Positions 1 through 6,735 of a DNA stretch of 15,040 nucleotides are shown here, piece by piece (positions within the stretch are counted from its first letter, which is position 1; each line of letters opens with the position of its first letter). Source of the stretch: Cardiobacteriales bacterium (GTDB lineage: Bacteria; Pseudomonadota; Gammaproteobacteria; Cardiobacteriales; Wohlfahrtiimonadaceae); contig JASLFR010000025.1 of NCBI GenBank assembly GCA_030150565.1, forward strand, positions 1 through 15,040, given 5' to 3'. The translations under genes and the position numbers were made by a program. The notes below the pieces were generated by a model that made no database searches, was not told where the DNA came from, and saw only the letters and a list, made by a program, of their open reading frames with translations.

Positions 1-773
1 CCCTCTTTATTGGGAGAGCCTTTACCGATTAAGGTTTTACACATGATTAGAGTCGGCTTATCGGAAGCTTTAGCCTCTTTCGTTGCAGCTTCAAGCGCTT
101 CAAAATTGTGGCCATCTACATTCTCAATCACATGCCAGCCATACGCTCTAAAACGCTCAGCAGTGTTATCGGTAAACCAGCCACTAATGTCACCATCGAT
201 AGAGATGCCGTTATCATCATAATAAGCGATGAGTTTGTTGAGCTTTAAGGTCCCAGCAAGAGAGCAGACCTCATGAGAGATCCCCTCCATCATGCACCCA
301 TCCCCTAAAAAGGCGTAGGTGTAATGATCAATAATTGGGAAGCCATCACGATTAAATTGTGCCGCCATCATCTTTTCAGCGAGTGCAAAACCGACTGCGT
401 TACCGATCCCCTGTCCAAGAGGGCCTGTGGTTGTTTCGATTCCTGCAATATAGCCATATTCAGGGTGACCAGCAGTCTTTGAGTTAAGCTGACGGAACGC
501 TTTGAGATCTTCAATGGTTACTTCATACCCTGTTAAATGGAGGAGGGAGTAGAGCAACATCGAAGCGTGCCCATTTGAGAGCACGAAGCGGTCACGATTC
601 GCAAAGGTAGGATTTTGAGGATTGTGATTAAGATGGTTTTTCCAAAGTACCGTTGCAATATCTGCCATACCCATAGGTGCACCAGGGTGGCCTGAATTTG
701 CTTTTTGAACCGCATCCATACTTAACGCACGGATTGCATTGGCACATTGTTGATCGATAGAGGGTGTAGTCAT
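1..773 (-). CDS. tkt: Transketolase, N-terminal part (runs off the left edge)
   Basis: Transketolase is a cytosolic thiamine-diphosphate enzyme that moves two-carbon ketol units between sugar phosphates in the non-oxidative pentose phosphate pathway. The visible 257 residues are the N-terminal half of the pyrophosphate-binding domain; the full family length is about 660 residues. Family marks are SGHPGAPMG (residues 27-35), SNGHAS (66-71), AGHPE (101-105), TTTGPLGQG (114-122), and the thiamine-diphosphate motif beginning GDGCMMEG (157-164), followed by YYDDNGISIDGD (184-195). The conserved active-site histidines at 29, 69 and 103 are present. The ATG start (773-771) is supported by an AAGGA ribosome site 7 bases upstream and by alignment with the usual MTTPSxxxxxANAIRALSMDAVQKANSGHPG start. 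No frameshift is seen. The gene is divergent from pyrG. The remaining 400 or so residues lie outside the window. Confidence 0.97.
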   Translation of the reverse strand, partial: MTTPSIDQQCANAIRALSMDAVQKANSGHPGAPMGMADIATVLWKNHLNHNPQNPTFANRDRFVLSNGHASMLLYSLLHLTGYEVTIEDLKAFRQLNSKTAGHPEYGYIAGIETTTGPLGQGIGNAVGFALAEKMMAAQFNRDGFPIIDHYTYAFLGDGCMMEGISHEVCSLAGTLKLNKLIAYYDDNGISIDGDISGWFTDNTAERFRAYGWHVIENVDGHNFEALEAATKEAKASDKPTLIMCKTLIGKGSPNKE

Positions 774-820
774 GAGATAATCCTTCATTAATCATTAATA
801 GGGGAAAGTAATCCGCCCTA

Positions 821-826
821 ATTATA
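821..826 (-). promoter_or_regulatory. Candidate sigma70 -10 box for tkt
   Basis: Read on the minus strand this is a perfect TATAAT, about 50 bases upstream of the tkt start codon. No good -35 hexamer lies at 16-18 bases; the best match is ATCGCA, which is poor. Assignment rests on position and the -10 match only. Confidence 0.4.
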
Positions 827-1002
827 GAGAGATTTGAGGAAAATGCGATAGTAAAGGGGAAGGGAGGCTCGATTTAATCTGTCCCTTCTCTCTTGAGAGT
901 TGAGAGGGATAAATCGCTCTTTTTGCTCCCTACCTCTTTCAATAGTGGCTAAAATTTTGGTGAAATTGGGGGAGTTTGAGAGAAATTTAGTTCCGTTACT
1001 GG

Positions 1003-1031
1003 TCGAAAAAAAGTTCGCTTTAGACTAAAAT
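1003..1031 (+). promoter_or_regulatory. Candidate pyrG promoter
   Basis: TAAAAT at 1026-1031 matches the -10 consensus at 5 of 6 bases. TCGAAA at 1003-1008 matches the -35 at 4 of 6, with a 17-base spacer. It would give a leader of about 40 bases before the pyrG ATG at 1078. This is a consensus match by eye only. Confidence 0.35.
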
Positions 1032-1077
1032 GTCGTTCCTGTTGTATCTATCTTATTTTACATTCAGGAAGAGGCGA

Positions 1078-2685
1078 ATGACACGTTTTATATTTGTTAC
1101 AGGTGGTGTAGTTTCATCGTTAGGGAAGGGCATTGCGGCGGCTTCTTTAGGCGCAATTTTAGAGTCGCGAGGATTGAAAGTGACGATGATGAAGCTCGAT
1201 CCTTATATCAACGTGGATCCTGGCCGAATGAGCCCTTTTCAGCATGGGGAAGTTTTTGTAACAGATGATGGAGCAGAGACTGACCTCGATCTTGGACACT
1301 ATGAGCGATTTGTGCGTATGCGTGCGCGTCGCCGTAATAGTGTAAGTGCTGGACGCATCTATAAGAGTGTGATTGAGAAGGAAGAGAATGGCGCGTATGA
1401 AGGGAAGACCGTTCAAGTGATTCCCCATATTACTGATGAGATTAAAGCGCGGATTCAACTAGTGGGAGAGGGGGCTGATGTTGCGATTATTGAGATCGGC
1501 GGCACAGTTGGAGATATTGAATCACTCCCCTTTTTAGAGGCGATTCGTCAATTACGCACAGAGCTTGGATTGCGCAAGACGCTCTTTATGCATTTAACAT
1601 TGGTGCCATATCTTAAAGCAGCGGGCGAGCTTAAGACGAAACCGACACAACATTCAGCAAAAGAGCTCCGTTCAATCGGAATTCAGCCCGATATTTTAAT
1701 CTGCCGTACGGAAGTTCCCCTTCCTGAGGATGAGGCGCGTAAAATCGCCCTCTTCACCTCTGTTCCTGAGAATGCGGTTGTCTCCTGTTTAGATGCACCG
1801 TCGATCTACCATATTCCTCAAATGCTTCATGAGCAAAAGCTAGATAGCATCGTTTTAGACTTTTTTGGGATCGAAGCGCCGGAGGCTGATCTTTCAGAGT
1901 GGCAGCGTGTTGTTGAACGAATTGAACATACAAAACAGTCGGTCGATATTCTCTTAGTTGGGAAGTATACGGAGCTTACTGATACTTATAAATCATTGAA
2001 TGAGGCGCTCCTCCATGCAGGGATTCGCACAAGTACGAAGGTGAATATCCATTATGTGGATGCAACCGAGCTTCAGGCGAAATCGGAAGAGGCGTTTAAA
2101 GCTGTGTTTCAAGGAATGGATGCGGTGCTTGTTCCAGGTGGATTTGGGGAGCGAGGCTTAGAGGGTAAGATTCGTGCTATCAAGTATGTGCGTGAAGAGA
2201 AGATTCCCTATCTTGGCATCTGTCTTGGATTACAATTAGCGGTTGTAGAGTATGCACGTAACGTCTTAGGATTGACCTCTGCACAGACTGCGGAAGTTTC
2301 GGGAAGTGGTGAGCCTGTCATTGATCTTGTTGAATCGACCGATTGTGATGAGAATTATGATGAGTATCGTGGCAAGATGTCACTTGGTGCGCTCAAATCA
2401 ACCCTTGTTGAAGGGACAAAAGCGTACGCAGCTTATGGTAAGCGTGAAGTGAGTGAGCGCCATCGCAATCGTTACGGGGTCAACCCTGAATATCTAGCAC
2501 AGTTTGATGATGGGAACTTTACCGTATCGGGAGTGACTGAGCAGGGGGTAGAGTTTATTGAACTCAAAGATCACCCATGGTTTGTAGCGACACAGGCACA
2601 CCCTGAGTTTAACTCCACTCCACGTGATGGGCATCCACTCTTTACAGCATTTGTTGAGGCGATTTTAGCTCAGCGATCAGCGTAA
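1078..2685 (+). CDS. pyrG: CTP synthase (glutamine hydrolysing)
   Basis: PyrG makes CTP from UTP, ATP and glutamine, the last step of pyrimidine nucleotide synthesis, in the cytosol. The 535-residue protein has the usual two domains. The synthetase domain (about 1-266) carries the P-loop-like GGVVSSLGKG (9-18), QHGEVFVTDDGAETDLDLGHYERF (55-78) and EIGGTVGDIES (139-149). The class I glutaminase domain (about 288-530) carries PGGFGERG (353-360), the nucleophile Cys382 in GICLGLQ, and His508/Glu510 in the QAHPEF motif. I chose the ATG at 1078 because AGGAAGAGG lies just upstream and the protein then begins MTRFIFVTGG, as in the family. An in-frame ATG at 1030 would add 16 atypical residues. Oddities: the usual DPGTMSP is DPGRMSP (Arg50), and the usual G-TMRLG segment reads GKMSLG (432-437). 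All core catalytic residues remain, so function is expected. Confidence 0.98.
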   Translation: MTRFIFVTGGVVSSLGKGIAAASLGAILESRGLKVTMMKLDPYINVDPGRMSPFQHGEVFVTDDGAETDLDLGHYERFVRMRARRRNSVSAGRIYKSVIEKEENGAYEGKTVQVIPHITDEIKARIQLVGEGADVAIIEIGGTVGDIESLPFLEAIRQLRTELGLRKTLFMHLTLVPYLKAAGELKTKPTQHSAKELRSIGIQPDILICRTEVPLPEDEARKIALFTSVPENAVVSCLDAPSIYHIPQMLHEQKLDSIVLDFFGIEAPEADLSEWQRVVERIEHTKQSVDILLVGKYTELTDTYKSLNEALLHAGIRTSTKVNIHYVDATELQAKSEEAFKAVFQGMDAVLVPGGFGERGLEGKIRAIKYVREEKIPYLGICLGLQLAVVEYARNVLGLTSAQTAEVSGSGEPVIDLVESTDCDENYDEYRGKMSLGALKSTLVEGTKAYAAYGKREVSERHRNRYGVNPEYLAQFDDGNFTVSGVTEQGVEFIELKDHPWFVATQAHPEFNSTPRDGHPLFTAFVEAILAQRSA

Positions 2686-2711
2686 TGGAGCAGTTTCTAA
2701 ATTGAATTATG

Positions 2712-2739
2712 AGGCGCTTTTTTATGAGCGCCTTTTTCT
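2712..2739 (+). terminator. Intrinsic terminator after pyrG
   Basis: AGGCGCT (2712-2718) pairs perfectly with AGCGCCT (2727-2733) across an 8-base loop and is followed by a run of five T (2733-2737). It lies 27 bases after the pyrG stop and ends only about 20 bases before the next start codon, so it probably limits but does not fully block read-through into the lipoprotein gene. Confidence 0.75.
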
Positions 2740-2758
2740 ATGGATAAGAGGAGAATTA

Positions 2759-3661
2759 ATGAGAAGATCACACACTTTAATATCGGCAACTGTTGCACTT
2801 CTTTTTCTTGCAGGCTGTGAGACGACAGGACTCCTAGGAGGCGCTCAATCAGCCCCTAAAGAGAGCTTAGTTGAAGCAGTAGAAGAGGAGAGTCAGAACG
2901 ATATTGAGCGAGAAGAGGAGGGGGTAGAGAAGGAGGAGAAAGAGCCTTTTGTACCTGAAAAAAATGTGAAGTTCGATTGGGTTTTTGAAGGGGATGATCC
3001 TATTCATTGGAGTGGAGCATTGAGTAATCGCCGTTTTGAATTGAGTGCGATTGGGATTTCTGATAAGCGTTCTACAAGATGGGATCAGAAGGCGGAAGCG
3101 GGTGTTTTAACGTTAAGCAGTCAGAAGGGGAATATCACCGTTGAGATTAGAGAGCATCTTTGCCATGTTGCGGATAAGAGTCAGCCTTATAGCGTCACTA
3201 TTCGTACAGAAAGAGATGAGCTGAAAGGGTGTGCCCTCAATCAAGGAACTGCGTTTGATCGTTATGTCCCCCCAGCGCCAGAGATTGAAGAGAAAGAGGT
3301 GGTGGAGGCAGAAGTTAAAACGCCTCAAAAGGCGGCAATTCCCAATCCTAATGTGCCAAAACAGGGATTTAGAGTCCCTAAAAATGCTACCAACCTCGAT
3401 ATCGTCTTCTCTGGAAATAGCCCCCACTGGTTAGCATCCTTAAAAGGGCGTGCGTTTGAGTTTAATAGTAGTAGTGAGAGCATCTCCGAGAGTCGCCGTT
3501 TAAGTTGGCAGGGGAGTAACCAGAATGGAACAGCCCGAATCAGTTCACCTGATGGCACGATTGTAATCGCACTCTCCCCAAATCGCTGTAACGGGAGCGG
3601 TTATCAAACCACATTAACCTTAGGGGGGAAAACCTTTAAAGGGTGTGGGGTTGTTAACTGA
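2759..3661 (+). CDS. Lipoprotein with two tandem COG3650-like domains
   Basis: I do not recognise a named gene. The 300-residue protein begins with a lipoprotein signal: basic MRRSH, a hydrophobic core, and lipobox LAGC with the acylated cysteine at residue 20. The +2 residue is Glu rather than Asp, which fits outer-membrane sorting. Next come a highly acidic linker (about 38-67) and two related domains (about 70-160 and 211-298) joined by a Pro/Glu/Lys-rich linker (about 168-205). Each domain shows a G-x-x-P-x-x-W-like opening (GDDPIHW at 78-84; GNSPHW at 219-224), a central Cys (135; 277), a Y-x-x-T/V-x-x strand, and a closing GC (158; 296). This layout resembles COG3650-type periplasmic domains, and each cysteine pair probably forms a disulfide. 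The ATG at 2759 is chosen for its GAGGAG ribosome site and the signal peptide; a TTG at 2702 lies before the terminator hairpin and is unlikely. Function is unknown. Confidence 0.85.
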   Translation: MRRSHTLISATVALLFLAGCETTGLLGGAQSAPKESLVEAVEEESQNDIEREEEGVEKEEKEPFVPEKNVKFDWVFEGDDPIHWSGALSNRRFELSAIGISDKRSTRWDQKAEAGVLTLSSQKGNITVEIREHLCHVADKSQPYSVTIRTERDELKGCALNQGTAFDRYVPPAPEIEEKEVVEAEVKTPQKAAIPNPNVPKQGFRVPKNATNLDIVFSGNSPHWLASLKGRAFEFNSSSESISESRRLSWQGSNQNGTARISSPDGTIVIALSPNRCNGSGYQTTLTLGGKTFKGCGVVN

Positions 3662-4143
3662 TGAATGATCTTTCGATGCACGATATCTCCATTATTCTAT
3701 TTGAGCCAGAGATCCCCCCAAATACGGGGAATATTATTCGTCTTTGTGCAAATAGTGGGGCGAATCTTCACCTTATTGAGCCTCTCGGTTTCACCTTTGA
3801 AGATAAGGCGTTACGCCGTGCTGGACTCGATTATCAAGAGTGGGCAGAGGTGAAAATTTGGGCGTCGTTTGCTCAATTTTTAGAAGAGAGTGGCGTTAAG
3901 CGCACCTTTGCCATGACAACGAAGGGCTCTAAAAATTTCTATCACGCTAGATTTCAAGCGGGAGATGGATTGATTTTTGGACCAGAATCGCGAGGCTTAC
4001 CACAAGAGGTATTGATGCATCATGATGAAGAGGCGCGTCTCCGTCTTCCCATGAGTGAACGGGGGGGAGGGCGCTCGCTCAATCTCTCTAATAGCGCTGC
4101 GATAGGATTGTATGAGATATGGCGTCAATTAGAGTTTAGTTAA
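3661..4143 (+). CDS. trmL: tRNA (cytidine(34)/cmnm5U(34)-2'-O)-methyltransferase TrmL
   Basis: TrmL is a small SPOUT-class methyltransferase that uses S-adenosylmethionine to methylate the 2'-hydroxyl of wobble base 34 in leucine tRNAs. The protein is 160 residues, close to the 157 of E. coli. It shows the family signatures EPEIPPNTGNIIRLCANSG (15-33), LRRAGLDY (51-58), TTKGS (86-90), GPESRGLP (107-114) and RSLNLSNS (138-145), the last two forming the knotted cofactor pocket. The ATG shares its A with the TGA stop of the lipoprotein gene (TGATG), which suggests coupled translation; the ribosome site is weak. A second ATG at 3676 would give MHDISIILFEPE and is also plausible. The loop before RSLNLSN reads SERGGG and appears about two residues longer than in E. 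coli, encoded by a run of seven G. Confidence 0.95.
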   Translation: MNDLSMHDISIILFEPEIPPNTGNIIRLCANSGANLHLIEPLGFTFEDKALRRAGLDYQEWAEVKIWASFAQFLEESGVKRTFAMTTKGSKNFYHARFQAGDGLIFGPESRGLPQEVLMHHDEEARLRLPMSERGGGRSLNLSNSAAIGLYEIWRQLEFS

Positions 4144-4161
4144 GGGGAGATCCCCAATATG

Positions 4162-4189
4162 AAAGAGCCCTCTAAAAGGGCTCTTTTTT
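4162..4189. terminator. Convergent intrinsic terminator, trmL / rnfH
   Basis: AAAGAGCCC (4162-4170) pairs perfectly over 9 bp with GGGCTCTTT (4178-4186) across a 7-base loop. On the plus strand the hairpin leads into six T (4184-4189), a strong terminator for trmL. On the minus strand only three T follow, so it is weaker for rnfH, whose TAA stop overlaps the edge of the structure. Confidence 0.88.
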
Positions 4190-4496
4190 ACGACTTTGTT
4201 TTACGCTCCTTCTCTCTTTGCCGCTCTGCACGAATTTTTCTCGCCTCTTTTGGATCGATCATCAAAGGGCGATAGAGCTCGATGCGATCCCCATCATGTA
4301 GACGATAATCCTCATCAACAATCTGATTAAATACTCCAATCTCATGTTGAGGGTAAATGTTTACCGCTTCATGATAGAGCTGAAAGAAGGGGAGCGCCTC
4401 TTTTAGGGTCACTCCATTTTGGAGCTTAATCTCTTCGCTCTTCTGCTTAGTGGGGGTGGCAACGATAAATTCTAATGTGATGGTTCGATTATCCAT
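4188..4496 (-). CDS. rnfH: RnfH family protein (RatB/UPF0125)
   Basis: This is a small (102-residue) ubiquitin-fold protein of the RnfH/UPF0125 family, found beside ratA in many gammaproteobacteria (yfjF in E. coli). Its biochemical role is unsettled; the name comes from linkage to rnf genes in other bacteria. The diagnostic stretch is LHDGDRIELYRPL (66-78), followed by DPKEARKIRAERQ and a basic tail. I chose the ATG at 4496, which gives MDNRTITLEF and overlaps the end of ratA by 8 bases (ATGGATAA), the usual coupled arrangement. An upstream in-frame ATG at 4526 lies inside ratA and would add ten atypical residues. GAGAGA upstream can act as the ribosome site. No membrane segment is present. 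Confidence 0.92.
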   Translation of the reverse strand: MDNRTITLEFIVATPTKQKSEEIKLQNGVTLKEALPFFQLYHEAVNIYPQHEIGVFNQIVDEDYRLHDGDRIELYRPLMIDPKEARKIRAERQREKERKTKS

Positions 4497-4920
4497 AGAT
4501 CTCTCGAGCTCTTTGGCTAAAGGCACTTACCAATGAGGAGGCTATGCTCTCAAAAATAGGGGTCAAAATGAGGCGTGCAGGTCCAAAAGAGAAATCGAAA
4601 TCCACCATCAGTTTTACTGTAGATCCCCCTTCTGGACGATCTTCAAACTCCCACAAACCATTGAGATGTTTAAAAGGGCCATCGACAAGATTGAGCTCAA
4701 TTGAGCGCCCCGAGACTAAACGGTTACGAGTGGTGAATGAGCGATTTAGAGGCCCTTTTGCCATTAAGATGGTAGCCACCATAGATTCTTCACTCTCAGA
4801 AATTACACGAGAACCTTTACACCATGGGAGAAACTCCGAATAGGCATCGACATCATTGACGAGTTGATACATCTGTTGAGCGCTATAAGGCTCATTCTTT
4901 TGGCGACGAATAATCGGCAC
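4489..4920 (-). CDS. ratA: RatA, START-like (Coq10 family) ribosome-association / quinone-binding protein
   Basis: The protein (143 residues) belongs to the polyketide cyclase/START fold and matches E. coli RatA (YfjG), for which blocking 70S ribosome association has been reported. Relatives of the same family (Coq10) bind ubiquinone and support respiration, so both roles must be considered. Visible family marks are PYSAQQMYQLVNDVDAYSEFLPWCKGSRV (11-39), TTRNRL (63-68), NLVDGPFKHLNGLW (77-90) and the C-terminal FSQRAREIYG. The start is GTG at 4920-4918, since no ATG fits; AAAGGA lies 8 bases upstream, and alignment to the family begins at MPxIxR. It is the first gene of a ratA-rnfH pair. In E. 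coli and many relatives the pair is divergent from smpB; here the upstream neighbour is pta. Confidence 0.93.
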   Translation of the reverse strand: MPIIRRQKNEPYSAQQMYQLVNDVDAYSEFLPWCKGSRVISESEESMVATILMAKGPLNRSFTTRNRLVSGRSIELNLVDGPFKHLNGLWEFEDRPEGGSTVKLMVDFDFSFGPARLILTPIFESIASSLVSAFSQRAREIYG

Positions 4921-4966
4921 GACCTAAATCCTTTTTACCAATAAATAAGTGGAGAAATAGGGGGCT

Positions 4967-4972
4967 ATTATA
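4967..4972 (-). promoter_or_regulatory. Candidate -10 box for ratA-rnfH
   Basis: Perfect TATAAT on the minus strand, about 46 bases upstream of the ratA GTG. The -35 region (about 4989-4995) is C-rich, does not match consensus, and lies within the pta terminator hairpin. The promoter would depend on the -10 box or an activator. Confidence 0.38.
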
Positions 4973-4984
4973 GAAGAGAAGTGG

Positions 4985-5016
4985 AAAATAGGGGAGCTGA
5001 GTTTAATCAGCCCCTT
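4985..5016 (-). terminator. Probable terminator after pta
   Basis: On the minus strand GGGGCTGA pairs with TCAGCTCCCC (one bulge or wobble) across a six-base loop, 16 bases after the pta stop, and is followed by the T-rich tail CTATTTTCC. The tail is broken, so strength is uncertain. Confidence 0.5.
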
Positions 5017-5031
5017 TTCATGCTCTCTTTT

Positions 5032-6705
5032 TTACTCTGCTTGTAGCGCTGTAATGGCAATTGTGTAGACAATATCATCTACTAAAGCGCCACGAGAGAG
5101 ATCGTTGACAGGTTTTGCTAACCCCTGCAACATCGGCCCAATGCTCACCACATTCGCGGAGCGTTGAACCGCTTTGTAGGTGGTATTTCCTGTATTGAGA
5201 TCAGGGAAGATGAAGACCGTTGCATAGCCTGCAACAGGGCTTTCGGGTGCTTTTTGGCGTCCCACTTCAGGCACGCACGCCGCGTCAAATTGTAGTGGGC
5301 CATCAATCGCTAGATGTGGCGCTCGACTCTTTGCAATCTCTGTTGCTTGAGCAACCGCTTCTACCGCAGGGCCAGCGCCTGAAGCGCCTGTAGAGTAGGA
5401 GATCATAGCAACTTTTGGGTCGATGCCAAATTGGGTCGCAGATTGTGCCGATTGTAGTGCAATATCAGCGAGCTGCTCAGGTGTGGGGGATGGGTTTACA
5501 GCGCAATCACCATAGATATGAACCTGATCCCGCATCAGCATAAAGAAGATACTGGAGACGATGGAGGAGCGCTCATCGGTACCGATCAATTGAAGCGCTG
5601 GGCGAATGGTGTCAGCTGTTGTATGAATCGCACCTGAAACTAATCCATCTACATCCCCTTCAGCAAGCATCATTGTGCCGAGCGTGACGCTATTTTTGAG
5701 CGCCTCTTTAGCGGTCTCGATGGTTGCCCCTTTGTGCGCACGACGTGAGACAAATCCATCAATATATTTAGCTTGAAGCGCCTCAGTCGGCTCTTTTATG
5801 GTGATGCGCTCATGTAGCGTTAATCCACGCTCTTGGGCGATTTTTTTAATTATGCTTGGATTTCCTAATAGGAGCGGGCGAGCGATCCCTTTCTCGGCAC
5901 AGATGATGGCTGCCTGAATCGTTCTTGGTTCCTCCCCTTCAGGTAGAACGATCAGTTTATCCGCCTTTCTAGCCTTCTCTAGTAGAGAGTAGCGGAAGAT
6001 TGAGGGGGGCATTTTAGCGATCCGCTCCTCTTTAAGATTTTCGATAAGTTCGATAGTGCTCATATTTTGAGCGATAAATTGCACCACCGATTCAGGAGTG
6101 GTGAGCTCACAATTTTGTGGAATAATCCCGATGCTCGGTAGCGCTTTTGCCGCTTCTGTTTGGCACTCATCGGCAATATTCTTCACATGCTCTACATTGC
6201 TTACATGATTGAGAATGTAGCCTGCGTACCAAGTGTGCGTTTGACTATAGAGTTCGGTCTGAAGATCGAGATACTCCGCTACATCGCTGGCACTATTATC
6301 CCCAGAGTTCCCAGCAAAGATCACCCCTGCTGAGAGTGTACGCGCAATATCGAGATTTAGGCGCGTTGTGAAGGGGTTTCTACGATCATTATTGAGCCCC
6401 TCAACGATGAGAAGATCGGTATCATTGCGATCGAACTGTTCGATTGAAGCGATGATATCCTCTAAAATCTGCTCATACTGATTATTGCGGATGTAACTCT
6501 CTACCCGTTTTTGATCGAGTGGTTCGGGGTGTGCTTGATTGAAGAGGTGCTGATAGATCTCAAAATTGCTCTCATCTTGTGCTGTTGAGATCGGCTTGAA
6601 GTAATCAACTTTAAGTCCACTATTGCGCAGTGCACGGAGTAGACCAAAAGAGATGGGTGCAAGATTATTCACTAATCCAACAGGGGTGATAAAGAGAATA
6701 TTCAT
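5032..6705 (-). CDS. pta: Phosphate acetyltransferase, lacking the central DRTGG domain
   Basis: Pta converts acetyl-CoA and phosphate to acetyl phosphate and CoA. With AckA it forms the acetate overflow/assimilation pathway in the cytosol. The C-terminal catalytic domain (about 235-557) is highly conserved: PEGEEPRT (255-262), DGLVSGAIHTTADTIRP (353-369), YSTGASGAG (437-445), DGPLQFDAA (468-476), FPDLNTGNTTYKAVQR (500-515) and the active-site KPVNDLSRGALVDD (531-544, with Ser537-Arg538). The N-terminal domain (about 1-215) resembles the BioD-like P-loop domain of E. coli Pta, including YFKPIS and VEGL, but the nucleotide loop reads TPVGLVNNLAPIS and has no GK[ST]. E. coli Pta is 714 residues. 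This one is 557, and the roughly 150-residue DRTGG domain seems absent, the N-terminal domain running directly into the catalytic one near residues 213-235. GGAGG lies 11 bases before the ATG. The gene follows ackA by 30 bases in one operon. Confidence 0.96.
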   Translation of the reverse strand: MNILFITPVGLVNNLAPISFGLLRALRNSGLKVDYFKPISTAQDESNFEIYQHLFNQAHPEPLDQKRVESYIRNNQYEQILEDIIASIEQFDRNDTDLLIVEGLNNDRRNPFTTRLNLDIARTLSAGVIFAGNSGDNSASDVAEYLDLQTELYSQTHTWYAGYILNHVSNVEHVKNIADECQTEAAKALPSIGIIPQNCELTTPESVVQFIAQNMSTIELIENLKEERIAKMPPSIFRYSLLEKARKADKLIVLPEGEEPRTIQAAIICAEKGIARPLLLGNPSIIKKIAQERGLTLHERITIKEPTEALQAKYIDGFVSRRAHKGATIETAKEALKNSVTLGTMMLAEGDVDGLVSGAIHTTADTIRPALQLIGTDERSSIVSSIFFMLMRDQVHIYGDCAVNPSPTPEQLADIALQSAQSATQFGIDPKVAMISYSTGASGAGPAVEAVAQATEIAKSRAPHLAIDGPLQFDAACVPEVGRQKAPESPVAGYATVFIFPDLNTGNTTYKAVQRSANVVSIGPMLQGLAKPVNDLSRGALVDDIVYTIAITALQAE

Positions 6706-6735
6706 AAATGATTTAGCCTCCAGTATCGGAATTTA

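Larger units (their letters stand above)
774..1077. other. Divergent intergenic region between tkt and pyrG
   Basis: This 304-bp stretch separates the divergent tkt and pyrG starts. It holds the tkt ribosome site (AAGGA at 785-781 on the minus strand), a tkt -10 candidate, a pyrG promoter candidate and the pyrG ribosome site. Around 883-910 is a CT/GA-rich imperfect palindrome (CTCTCTTGAGAG core) that could form a small hairpin; I cannot assign it a role. No credible small gene, tRNA or riboswitch was recognised. The Gram-positive type of pyrG attenuator is not visible. Confidence 0.6.

Noticed and set aside
1030..1077. Upstream in-frame ATG that would extend pyrG by 16 residues
   Set aside because: The extension has no family counterpart, overlaps the likely -10 box, and a good ribosome site precedes the ATG at 1078.
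1159..1458. Minus-strand open frame of 99 codons inside pyrG, and similar antisense frames in other genes
   Set aside because: These are shadows of conserved genes in the opposite frame, without ribosome sites or recognisable protein features.
2702..2758. TTG start adding 19 residues to the lipoprotein
   Set aside because: It runs through the pyrG terminator hairpin and would bury the clear lipoprotein signal peptide.
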